This document shows positions 8,713 through 16,175 of a DNA stretch of 42,154 bases, piece by piece. The position numbers were made by a program, and so were the translations under genes. The notes beneath the pieces were generated by a model. The model saw only the letters and a program-made list of their open reading frames with translations, made no database searches and was not told the origin of the DNA. Each line of letters opens with the position of its first letter. The first letter of the stretch is position 1. The stretch spans positions 1-42,154 of the forward strand of contig CAYJDG010000016.1 in the NCBI GenBank assembly GCA_964368875.1, given 5' to 3'. The stretch comes from CAYJDG01 sp964368875 (GTDB lineage: Bacteria; Pseudomonadota; Alphaproteobacteria; Micavibrionales; Micavibrionaceae).

Positions 8713-9329
8713 CCAGCATTTTTAAATTGCTCGTGACGGTCGCCGGGATCATGGTGATCGTGCCTGCGCTGGTCTGGGCCTGCGGCCTTATTATCTTTAC
8801 AGGCTCGGTCTGCTCGATGGTGACCGCGAAAAATCCAAGCAAGACCGACGCCATCATCGTCCTGACCGGGGGTGCCAACCGCGTCAGCCGTGGGTTCGAT
8901 CTGCTTTCGCGGGGCAAAGCCCAATATCTTTTGATCAGCGGCGTGCACAAGGATGCCAAGCTGAACGAGCTTTTGAAAATCTGGGGTAACAAGCGCCCCC
9001 TGCCGGATTGCTGCATCACGCTTGGCAAAGAAGCCGAAAACACCATCGGCAATTCCATCGAAGCACAAAAATGGGTCGCGCGGAACAAGGTCAAAACCGT
9101 GCGCCTGATCACCGCTAATTATCATATGCAGCGCGCGCTCCTCGAATTCCGTCATACGCTTCCGGGGATTGAAATCATTCCCGATCCGGTTATCCCGACG
9201 CATTTTACACCGCGGGAAAGCGAATTCTGGAAGATTACGTTCACCGAATATCATAAACTCCTGCTCAGTACCGTGCGGGTGTTGTTCTTCCCGCTTGATA
9301 CATCTCCCGTTCCACAGGCTTTAAAATGA
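8709..9329 (+). CDS. DUF218 (YdcF/ElyC/SanA-type) membrane protein
   Basis: A 206-residue protein with one N-terminal membrane helix (about 5-33) and a DUF218 domain. The conserved opening is DAIIVLTGGANRVSRGFDLL, followed by YLLISGVHKD and later ENTIGNSIEAQKW and ITANYHMQRALLEF. Members such as ElyC and SanA affect envelope integrity in Escherichia coli; the biochemical activity is not settled. It starts with GTG inside the ftsX stop (GTGA), the usual place for this family in alphaproteobacterial ftsEX operons. Its stop overlaps the plsC start in ATGA. Confidence 0.9.
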   Translation: MTSIFKLLVTVAGIMVIVPALVWACGLIIFTGSVCSMVTAKNPSKTDAIIVLTGGANRVSRGFDLLSRGKAQYLLISGVHKDAKLNELLKIWGNKRPLPDCCITLGKEAENTIGNSIEAQKWVARNKVKTVRLITANYHMQRALLEFRHTLPGIEIIPDPVIPTHFTPRESEFWKITFTEYHKLLLSTVRVLFFPLDTSPVPQALK

Positions 9330-10063
9330 CGCTCTTTCGCCAACTCGCATTTAATTTTATTTTCTATGGCTACACGGCATTTATGTGCTGCGCTCTGCTG
9401 CCGTTCGCCCTGCTGCCGCGCCGGATTTATGTGCATTTCTTGCGCGCCTATTTTGATGGCGTTTACTGGATCGAGCGGCATGTCCTGCCCCTGACATATG
9501 AACTCCGTGGCGCGGAGAATCTGCCCAAAGACGGCCCGTATCTTGTCGCGCTCAAACATTTTTCATTTTATGAAACGATGAAGCTCTATCCACTGTTTCA
9601 TGACCCGGCAATCATCCTCAAAAAAGAACTGACCTATATTCCCCTCTGGGGCTGGCTGCTGATGAAAGGCGATATGATCGCGATTGACCGTAAAGCCGGA
9701 TCAGAGTCACTCAAGCTGCTCGGCGAAGAAGCCGTACGCATAAAAAATCAGGGTCGCCCGATCACGATTTTCCCGCAAGGCACGCGTGTGAAGATCACCG
9801 ATACAGTCAAAGAAAAACCTTATAAACGCGGCATCATTCGCATGTATGAAGCAAGCGGCCTGCCCATCATTCCGGTTGCCACCAACAGCGGTGTGTTCTG
9901 GCCAAAGAGCGCGTTCTTCATCAAACCTGGTAACGTCGTCTTTGAAGCTTTGCCCCCGATCCCGCCCGGCCTGCCCGCAGCGGATGTTATGAAGCTGATC
10001 GAAACAGGGCTTGAAGAAAAATCGGCTGCTCTGGTTGCAGAAGCTCTGGAACAGGTCAAATGA
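9326..10063 (+). CDS. plsC: 1-acyl-sn-glycerol-3-phosphate acyltransferase family protein
   Basis: A 245-residue membrane-associated acyltransferase, likely converting lysophosphatidic acid to phosphatidic acid. The catalytic HX4(D/E) motif is H78-FSFY-E83, with Glu in place of the more common Asp. The acceptor-binding block is FPQGTR at 149-154, with Gln where FPEGTR is usual, and later blocks include the segment GLPIIPVATNSG. An N-terminal hydrophobic stretch (about 6-33) anchors it. Both substitutions are seen in some homologues, so I expect an active enzyme, but the acyl acceptor is not certain. It is fourth in the ftsE operon and its stop overlaps the DUF2125 start. Confidence 0.88.
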   Translation: MTLFRQLAFNFIFYGYTAFMCCALLPFALLPRRIYVHFLRAYFDGVYWIERHVLPLTYELRGAENLPKDGPYLVALKHFSFYETMKLYPLFHDPAIILKKELTYIPLWGWLLMKGDMIAIDRKAGSESLKLLGEEAVRIKNQGRPITIFPQGTRVKITDTVKEKPYKRGIIRMYEASGLPIIPVATNSGVFWPKSAFFIKPGNVVFEALPPIPPGLPAADVMKLIETGLEEKSAALVAEALEQVK

Positions 10064-10878
10064 ACAAGCCTCTCAAGATTATTCTGCTGGTCACGCTTTC
10101 CCTGTTACTGATCGCTGCGGTGGGTTACACGATATTCTGGAAGCAGCTGGAAACGCATATCAACCAGCAGATTGATACGATGTGGGCAGATGCTGCTACG
10201 CAGGGCGTTGTGATTACTGGAGAAAAGCCACGCATGACAGGCTTCCCCGGTCTGCCAACCATCAAATTTCAGGGTACGATCACAGACGCAACCGGGTTGC
10301 TGATGACCTGTCCGGAAATTACCTATACGGGCTTCCCTCTGCCGGGACAGCGCATGAAGCTTGATCTTCCGGCAGGGGTTACGATCACAGGCTATGGCCG
10401 ACCTGAACCTGTCATCGTTAATGAAGCTCATCTCTATATTCTTCTGCCCTACAACCTGCCACGCGGCGTCGAAGCGGCTGACATGCAGGCTTGGCAAGCA
10501 AGCGGCGGGGCCATCCCGATTGAATCGCTTTTCCTCAGAACGGATATCTTGAAAATAGAGGGCCAGGGTACGATTGGTCTTGATGAAAAATTACAGCTTT
10601 CGGGCCTGATCGATACCAAGATGGTCGGCGTAGATGCGTTGCTTGCTGATCTGGCGGAACGAGGCGTGATGCAGGGCAAGAGCGCCGCCATGGCGCAGAG
10701 CTTTTTACAGATGATGATCAAGCATGATCCGCTTACAAACGAACCCTATATTCAGACGCCGCTCAGGATCCAGAACCGAGGCGTTTTTCTAGGGCCTCTA
10801 CGGGTGGCGTCCCTTCCTGAACTGTTTTGGAATAGCGGTAATCAGCCTGTCCGGCGTCAATTACCTGCCGCCGAATAG
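10060..10878 (+). CDS. DUF2125 envelope protein
   Basis: A 272-residue protein. An N-terminal hydrophobic segment (about 5-24) serves as signal anchor, and the rest is a beta-rich periplasmic domain with family features: a GFP-type turn near residue 61 (MTGFPGLPTIKFQG), a mid-protein RTDILKIEGQGTIGLDEKLQ and the closing NRGVFLGPLRVASLPELF. DUF2125 is an alphaproteobacterial family of unknown role. It is the last gene of the ftsE operon, with an ATGA overlap to plsC. Its last 116 nt are antisense to the 3' end of tyrA, and both frames encode family-typical residues there. Confidence 0.85.
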   Translation: MNKPLKIILLVTLSLLLIAAVGYTIFWKQLETHINQQIDTMWADAATQGVVITGEKPRMTGFPGLPTIKFQGTITDATGLLMTCPEITYTGFPLPGQRMKLDLPAGVTITGYGRPEPVIVNEAHLYILLPYNLPRGVEAADMQAWQASGGAIPIESLFLRTDILKIEGQGTIGLDEKLQLSGLIDTKMVGVDALLADLAERGVMQGKSAAMAQSFLQMMIKHDPLTNEPYIQTPLRIQNRGVFLGPLRVASLPELFWNSGNQPVRRQLPAAE

Positions 10879-11716
10879 CCCGCGTCCGCGTGAAATGCTC
10901 GAACAGCGCGTCGCCGTCACTCTGGCGGATCGCTTTCTGCATCAAAGTCAGGTCTTCATTGAAGCGTTGCAGAATTTCGAGAACGGCGTCGCGGTTGTTC
11001 AGGAAGACATCGCGCCACATCACCGGGTCGCTCGCGGCGATGCGCGTAAAATCACGGAAACCTGAAGCCGAGAATTTGATCACTTCACTTTGCAGATCAT
11101 CCCCAAGGGCCGTTGCCGTGCCAACGATGGTGTAGGCAATCAAATGGGGTAAATGCGACGTGATCGCCAATGTGAGATCGTGGTGTTTCGGATCCATGGT
11201 CGTATCGACACGGGATTCAATCGCTTCCCACAATTTTGCGAGGCGCTGAATTTGCTCAGGTGGCGTGCCCTCTAGCGGCGTAACCAAAAACCACCGATTC
11301 ACAAACAATTCGGCAAAACCTGACTCGGGGCCGGAGTTTTCGGTTCCGGCAATCGGGTGGGCTGGAATGAAATGGACGCCAGCCGGAATATGAGGCAGAA
11401 GCTGTTCAACCACGGCCTGCTTGACCGAACCGACATCTGTCAGAATGGCGCCGGGCTTCAGATGATCCTTGATCGTTTTACCGATCGCGCCGTAGACACC
11501 AACCGGAGCACAAATAATCACAAGATCGCAGCCTGTTACCGCAGCGGCGAGATCAGTCGTTGCCTCACGCGCAAGGCCCAGCCGCAAAACGGTTTTGCAA
11601 ACCTCTTCGGACTGATCGGCACAGATGATGGCTGCTGCCAGATTTTTTTTGATCATGGCGCGGGCCAGTGATGATCCAATCAGACCAAACCCGATGATAC
11701 AAACGCGCTCAAACAT
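10763..11716 (-). CDS. tyrA: Prephenate/arogenate (cyclohexadienyl) dehydrogenase
   Basis: Oxidative decarboxylation of prephenate or arogenate on the way to tyrosine. It has 317 residues. The NAD(P)-binding motif GFGLIG is at 9-14, with the acidic D34 of ICADQS favouring NAD. The substrate-binding segment HPIAGTENSGPESG is at 120-133, and the helical C-terminal domain contains DLTLAITSHLPHLIAYT and the end motif RTRAIRRQVIDAGQ. There is no chorismate mutase or ACT domain fused to it; the mutase is a separate gene two places upstream. Its start overlaps the hisC stop by 8 nt. The cyclohexadienyl preference (prephenate or arogenate) cannot be told from sequence. Confidence 0.93.
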   Translation of the reverse strand: MFERVCIIGFGLIGSSLARAMIKKNLAAAIICADQSEEVCKTVLRLGLAREATTDLAAAVTGCDLVIICAPVGVYGAIGKTIKDHLKPGAILTDVGSVKQAVVEQLLPHIPAGVHFIPAHPIAGTENSGPESGFAELFVNRWFLVTPLEGTPPEQIQRLAKLWEAIESRVDTTMDPKHHDLTLAITSHLPHLIAYTIVGTATALGDDLQSEVIKFSASGFRDFTRIAASDPVMWRDVFLNNRDAVLEILQRFNEDLTLMQKAIRQSDGDALFEHFTRTRAIRRQVIDAGQADYRYSKTVQEGTPPVEALEKRLGSGS

Positions 11717-12794
11717 CCATATATTCTTTCAATGTAGAAACCACGGCCTGCATGTCACTTTCGAGACCGATAGTCAGGCGCAGGCAATCCGGTAAAGCAT
11801 AGGCCTTCATACCCCGCAACAGAATTCCCCGGCCTTTCAGAAAGTGGAGCACCGTGCTCGCGCGTTCAGGCGTTTCGAGAGAAAAGAGCACAAAATTTGC
11901 GCTGCTTGGATAAACATGAATGCCCATTTCGCGCAGCTCAGCCGTGACCCAGGCGCGCATCTTGGTATTGTTGGCAACCGAGGCTTTGATAAAATCCTGA
12001 TCAGCAAGGGCGGCGACGGCACAGACCTGACCGGGCGTGTTGATGTTGAACACACCGCGGATACGATTGAGAATATCGGCAATACCGACCGAAGAGTAAG
12101 ACCAGCCAACGCGCAATGCGCTCAGACCATACGCTTTGGAGAAGGTACGCAGCATGACGACGTTATCAAACTGATCGACGAGGTCTTTGCCATCGGTGTA
12201 CTGGCTATCGGTTACATATTCAGCATAGGCTGAGTCGATGACGAGCAGAATGTCTTCGCGCAGGACCTTGCGGAACGTAAGAAGATCATCGCGCGCAACA
12301 AGCGATCCGGTCGGATTGTTCGGATTGGCGAGAAAAACGATTTTTGTTTTGTCTGTAACGCATTCCAGCAACGCCTGCAAATCAGTGGAGCGGTTCACTT
12401 CGGGCGCCTTCACCGGAGAAGCCCCCGCAGCAAGCGCGGCGATTGGGTACATCAGGAACCCGAACTCGCTATACAGAACTTCGACACCGGGCCCAGAGAA
12501 CGCTTTACACAGCAGTGTGATAATCTCATCTGAGCCTGTGCCGCAAACGATCCGGCTGGCATCGATCTTATGAAAGTCCGCTAGAGCTGCGCGCAACGCA
12601 ACCGCGCCGCCATCCGGATAACGGTGCAGGTTATCTGCAAGAGCTTTATAGGCTTCGACCACTTGGGGGCTGGCGCCAAGAGGGTTTTCATTGGCGGCAA
12701 GCTTGATGATTTTTGCAGCCGTGGCTTTGCTTTCGCCCGGAACATACGGGTCGATCTCAAGGATGCGGGGCTGGGGCTTCAAAACGAACGACAT
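11709..12794 (-). CDS. hisC: Histidinol-phosphate / aromatic aminotransferase (HisC family)
   Basis: A class-I/II PLP aminotransferase of 361 residues. Recognised features are LAANENPLG at 32-40, NPNNPTG at 157-163, the PLP lysine K220 in TFSKAYGLSALRVGW and the C-terminal arginine in LRLTIG. HisC enzymes act in histidine synthesis, and in alphaproteobacteria the copy next to tyrA often also transaminates aromatic substrates. The location between chorismate mutase and tyrA supports this dual role, but no histidine genes other than hisS are in the window. It lies 1 nt after the chorismate mutase gene and overlaps tyrA by 8 nt. Confidence 0.93.
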   Translation of the reverse strand: MSFVLKPQPRILEIDPYVPGESKATAAKIIKLAANENPLGASPQVVEAYKALADNLHRYPDGGAVALRAALADFHKIDASRIVCGTGSDEIITLLCKAFSGPGVEVLYSEFGFLMYPIAALAAGASPVKAPEVNRSTDLQALLECVTDKTKIVFLANPNNPTGSLVARDDLLTFRKVLREDILLVIDSAYAEYVTDSQYTDGKDLVDQFDNVVMLRTFSKAYGLSALRVGWSYSSVGIADILNRIRGVFNINTPGQVCAVAALADQDFIKASVANNTKMRAWVTAELREMGIHVYPSSANFVLFSLETPERASTVLHFLKGRGILLRGMKAYALPDCLRLTIGLESDMQAVVSTLKEYMDV

Positions 12795-12795
12795 C

Positions 12796-13677
12796 TTAAG
12801 CGGCTGCCGTATCTTTTTTGCGGGATTTATAGATCAGCGGCGCGGGGTAACCACCAATCACGCGGCAGCGCGTATCCGCACCGCCGAGATGCTCTTGCAG
12901 CTGAGAAAGTTTTTCATCAGCCTTGCTGACATATGTGTCAACTTCAAGCAGATATGCACTGCGCGGCGCATCCGAGGCTGACATGGTATAGATCGCCAAG
13001 GCATTAAGACCCACTTCCTTCGCTTTATCCATGATTTTGGCGCGGCTGATGCTGGCATCGAGATCAAGTGCGATAAAGCTATGGTCATCGTCAGACGTAT
13101 CAAAGCCGGCTTTGGCGACAATCAGGGCCGGATGTTGATTATAAGTGTAGTTTTCTTTGTCGCCATAAGGCAGGCGCTGCAGGATGTGGACATCCTGCCC
13201 GATCGAGTCCAACATCTGCGGCCACCATGGGTTGTCCTGTTCGGCTTCAGGCCACGGCAGCACGGCAAAATTCACTTTGCCATCGATCACGAGATTAAGG
13301 GCCGCAAGCGGCGTCTGAACTTTCTGCATCGGCAGGACGCTACCAAAATAATCGCGGGCCATATCCCAGTATTCCGGTGTGGTCGGCGGAACGCAGACGG
13401 CGACCTTCAATCCGGTCTGCAAAAGCGAGACACAACTGACCAGCTCGCGCCAGATACGCACGATGGCTTCCTCCGGCAGAGGCTCACGATGACGGGCGAT
13501 CAGGCGGCGGATCATCCGTGCTTCACGCGCAGGCTGGACGATCTGAATCCCTTGGCGCTTTTTTTCTTCACTGATCATCATGATCAGGTCGGCCCGCTCC
13601 ATCAACAGATCGTGGATCTGATTGTCGAGGCCGTCGATTTTCTGGCGGATGTTGTCGAGCTCTGGCGTTTTGTACAT
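12796..13677 (-). CDS. AroQ-type chorismate mutase with degenerate dehydratase/ACT-like C-terminus
   Basis: A 293-residue protein. Residues 1-90 are an AroQ chorismate mutase that converts chorismate to prephenate. The catalytic residues fall at nearly the same numbers as in the Escherichia coli P-protein domain: R11, R28, K39/K40, R51, E52 and Q87. Residues about 90-190 resemble a prephenate dehydratase lobe (LKVAVCVPPTTPEYWDMARD, GKVNFAVLPWPE), but the dehydratase TRF motif is absent. Residues about 195-265 look like an ACT regulatory domain. Such long mutases occur in alphaproteobacteria. I therefore expect mutase activity, possibly regulated, without dehydratase activity; this is inference. 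It is upstream of hisC and tyrA in one unit. Confidence 0.85.
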   Translation of the reverse strand: MYKTPELDNIRQKIDGLDNQIHDLLMERADLIMMISEEKKRQGIQIVQPAREARMIRRLIARHREPLPEEAIVRIWRELVSCVSLLQTGLKVAVCVPPTTPEYWDMARDYFGSVLPMQKVQTPLAALNLVIDGKVNFAVLPWPEAEQDNPWWPQMLDSIGQDVHILQRLPYGDKENYTYNQHPALIVAKAGFDTSDDDHSFIALDLDASISRAKIMDKAKEVGLNALAIYTMSASDAPRSAYLLEVDTYVSKADEKLSQLQEHLGGADTRCRVIGGYPAPLIYKSRKKDTAAA

Positions 13678-13683
13678 AATCTA

Positions 13684-14445
13684 TCAATAGCCAGTTTTGC
13701 TATGTTTAATCAAGCGTGTGGGTGCTGCATCCGGCACAAAACTGGCCCGGCCCCTCACCTTTATTTTGGACCCCGAGCCAATATCCATCCCGGCATAAAG
13801 CTGTTTACTGGCTTCAACCATATGGACACCACCAAGCGCGGGAATGATGTAAGGGCAGATTTTTTCAAGAGTTTCCGCACTGCGGTAGGCGAGCTGGCGG
13901 CGGATTGGTGGCATGAAAAGGGCAGGTTTATGACGCTCGTAAACGAACAGGTTGTCTCGTAAAAACCACCGCAGCTGATCAAGTGAATACGGTGTCCCCT
14001 GCCCATACGGCGACCAGTCGGCCCGCGCCCAGAAGCCAAGGCGGTTCGGCGCAATCACCAGCAGGCGGCCATTGCTTTTAAGAACGCGCCACAGCTCCTG
14101 TAAATTTGAGCGGAGAAGTTCGGCATATTCGAGCGAGTGAATAAGCAGAATACGATCGACGGAATTCGTCTCAAGCGGTAATTCGGATTCCTCAGCAAGG
14201 ATGGTCAGGTTGCGTTTATCTTCGGGCCACGGATAAACCCCCTGCCCGGCTGGCATGACGGCAAAACAACGCTCAGCAGAATTCAGAAACATATCCAGAT
14301 ACGGAGGCGCAAAGCCAACACCGATGACACGCTGATCTTTTACGTCCGGCCACCACTCCTGAATATGCTGACGCAGGATCTTGCGGACATGGCTGCCCGG
14401 ATCGCTGTTGTAAAAGTCTTTGAGGTCGTAAATGGAACGATACAT
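13684..14445 (-). CDS. Class I SAM-dependent methyltransferase (Methyltransf_11-like)
   Basis: A 253-residue cytosolic protein with a Rossmann methyltransferase core. The SAM-binding loop is VIGVGFAPPYL at about 40-50, a variant of the usual GxGxG. Motif II lies at LTILAEESELPLETNSVDRI, and the post-motif region SLEYAELLRSNLQELWRVLK followed by NGRLLVIAPN is typical of Methyltransf_11. The substrate is unknown; the C-terminal 100 residues (WSPYGQGTPYSLDQLRWFL onward) are the likely specificity part. It lies between mutT and the chorismate mutase gene with short gaps of 18 and 6 nt, so it shares their transcript, though no aromatic-pathway role is evident. Confidence 0.85.
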   Translation of the reverse strand: MYRSIYDLKDFYNSDPGSHVRKILRQHIQEWWPDVKDQRVIGVGFAPPYLDMFLNSAERCFAVMPAGQGVYPWPEDKRNLTILAEESELPLETNSVDRILLIHSLEYAELLRSNLQELWRVLKSNGRLLVIAPNRLGFWARADWSPYGQGTPYSLDQLRWFLRDNLFVYERHKPALFMPPIRRQLAYRSAETLEKICPYIIPALGGVHMVEASKQLYAGMDIGSGSKIKVRGRASFVPDAAPTRLIKHSKTGY

Positions 14446-14463
14446 AGACCGAGTATAGTCTAG

Positions 14464-14913
14464 TTACAGAGCCGCTTCCAGTTGCGGGATGAGCGGTTTA
14501 TCTGCATCCGGCATCGGCAGACTGTATAAATCCTGCACGGGCAGCCATTGCAGCGCCTGACCTTCGATGGATTTGGGGATGCCGCGCCAGACGCGAATGC
14601 CATAGAGCGGCATGAGTAGATGAAACTTTTCATAGCTGTGCGAGACGAACCCAAGCGGCAGCATGCAGCAGGGCCGTGTCTCGATCCCCAGTTCTTCCTT
14701 GAGTTCGCGCATCAAGGCATATTCAGGCAGTTCACCCGGATCGACCTTGCCGCCTGGAAATTCCCACAGGCCCGCCAGATGTTTTCCCGGAGGACGTTGC
14801 GCCATCAGGATGTTCTTGCGGAAATCGATCAACGCCGCGGCCACAACGAATACTTGTGGCAGGTTGGGCATGGGCGGCGCAGGTTGGCCAAGGGCATCTT
14901 CACACAGGGACAT
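14464..14913 (-). CDS. mutT: Nudix hydrolase, MutT-like (8-oxo-dGTP diphosphatase)
   Basis: A 149-residue Nudix enzyme that probably cleaves 8-oxo-dGTP to the monophosphate and so prevents A:T to C:G changes. The complete Nudix box GX5EX7REUXEEXGU runs from G55 to I77, with metal-binding E70, E73 and E74. The flanking LAGLWEFPGGKVD segment is typical of MutT. I chose the ATG at 14913 because GGAG lies 8 nt upstream; a further in-frame ATG at 14937 falls inside a stable hairpin. It is downstream of the parvulin gene and 18 nt upstream of the methyltransferase. Confidence 0.92.
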   Translation of the reverse strand: MSLCEDALGQPAPPMPNLPQVFVVAAALIDFRKNILMAQRPPGKHLAGLWEFPGGKVDPGELPEYALMRELKEELGIETRPCCMLPLGFVSHSYEKFHLLMPLYGIRVWRGIPKSIEGQALQWLPVQDLYSLPMPDADKPLIPQLEAAL

Positions 14914-14932
14914 AGAATTTTCTCCACAAGCG

Positions 14933-14961
14933 ATCATCCCCGCTTTCAGGGCGGGGATGAT
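14933..14961. terminator. Strong GC-rich hairpin between parvulin and mutT
   Basis: A perfect 11-bp stem (ATCATCCCCGC / GCGGGGATGAT, 7-nt loop) lies between the parvulin stop (14971) and the mutT start (14913). The T-rich stretch TTGATTTTT follows it on the plus strand, although both flanking genes are on the minus strand. For the minus-strand transcript it has no following U-run, so it may act as a 3' end protector or partial attenuator that lowers mutT and aromatic gene expression relative to parvulin. Confidence 0.55.
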
Positions 14962-14970
14962 TTGATTTTT

Positions 14971-15972
14971 CTATTCGGTCTTGGTTTCTTCCGGTGTTGC
15001 CGGTTTATCCTTGATCGGGTTGCCGTTCATGTCGAAAGTTTCGACATCGGCTTTTTTGCGCCAGCTTTCGAGAAGCTCGGTGAGAAGCTCACGACGCTCT
15101 TGTGTTTCAAGCGCAGATTTTACGGTTTCAAATGATGGGACCGGGCGGGTGCGGCGGTCTTCTACTTGAATGACGTGATAACCAAACTGGGTTTTAACCG
15201 GAGTCTTGGAAACTTCGCCTTTTTTCATGGCAAACGCGGCATCGCCGAATTCTTTGACCATGTCTTTTTGGGTAAAGTAACCGAGATCACCACCAGATGA
15301 TTTGTTGGCAGTGTCTTTCGACATTTCCTTGGCGAGGTCTTCAAACTTGGCGCCACCATCGAGCTTTTTGATGATCTCTTTAGCGGTTTCTTCCTTGTCG
15401 ACGAGGATGTGACGAGCTTTGACTTCTTCTTCTTTGCCTTGCTCTGCTACGAATTTATCGTAAGCTTTTTTAACGCGGGCTTCGGAGAGGTTCTTGTTGA
15501 TCTCATCTTCCATGTATACGACGCGGATGATCTGCTCTTTGGCTTCGCCCATGCGCTTGGCGACTTCAGGGCTGTTGGCAACGTCGGTTTTGATGGCTTT
15601 TTCTTCAACGATCTTGCCGTTGATGACCTGATCGAGGACGACCGGGAAGATCGTCTCAACAGGCAGCTGCTGCATTTGCGGCGGCATGTTTTTCATGAAT
15701 GCGAGAACTTCGGAGCGCAGGATATTCTTGCCATCGACCTTGGCAACGACCGGATCATCGGCGCTCGGGGTTTTTTCAGCTTCAGCAGGTGCTGCGGCTT
15801 CTTCGGTGGCAGGCGCCGCTTTTTCGTCTGCGGCTGGCTCAATCGATGTTGCAGCTTGGGCTGTTTCCTGAGCTTTGGCATCAGGCTCACCCTTCTTCAT
15901 CATCATTACGCCAGCAACTGCTGCTCCGGCGATAATGGCGACTCCGACGATGGCCATAAGTGTCTTATTCAT
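14971..15972 (-). CDS. Parvulin-type peptidyl-prolyl isomerase, membrane anchored
   Basis: A 333-residue envelope foldase. The N-terminal hydrophobic helix (about 4-26) is followed by an Ala/Glu/Pro-rich linker to about residue 75. A SurA-N-like helical segment runs from about 76 to 185, then a PpiC rotamase domain about 187-285 with KARHILV, SSGGDLGYF and KTQFGYHVIQVEDRR. The C-terminus is charged (ending PATPEETKTE). It catalyses cis-trans proline isomerisation and probably helps fold exported proteins. The ATG at 15972 is preceded by AGAGGT. It is divergent from secA, a conserved alphaproteobacterial pairing that joins secretion and folding. Confidence 0.92.
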   Translation of the reverse strand: MNKTLMAIVGVAIIAGAAVAGVMMMKKGEPDAKAQETAQAATSIEPAADEKAAPATEEAAAPAEAEKTPSADDPVVAKVDGKNILRSEVLAFMKNMPPQMQQLPVETIFPVVLDQVINGKIVEEKAIKTDVANSPEVAKRMGEAKEQIIRVVYMEDEINKNLSEARVKKAYDKFVAEQGKEEEVKARHILVDKEETAKEIIKKLDGGAKFEDLAKEMSKDTANKSSGGDLGYFTQKDMVKEFGDAAFAMKKGEVSKTPVKTQFGYHVIQVEDRRTRPVPSFETVKSALETQERRELLTELLESWRKKADVETFDMNGNPIKDKPATPEETKTE

Positions 15973-16117
15973 GTTATACCTCTGTAAATGTTGAGAATCC
16001 TATGAAAACTGTGCCGTATTTGGTCATAGCTTTCACAGGCTGGCAAGAGGATTTAGGCTTAAAAACCACCGAAAAAATCCCCTTCTGACGCTCATGTGAC
16101 TATATTACCGAGTTTTA

Positions 16118-16146
16118 TTGACGCTCCCCCTCCCGCGCCTTATATC
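16118..16146 (+). promoter_or_regulatory. Predicted sigma70-type promoter of secA
   Basis: TTGACG at 16118-16123 and TATATC at 16141-16146 are separated by 17 nt. The start of transcription would be near 16153, giving a short leader that ends in the ribosome site AAAAGGA (16158-16164). Confidence 0.5.
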
Positions 16147-16175
16147 AAAGCGTTACGAAAAGGATCATGATTCAA

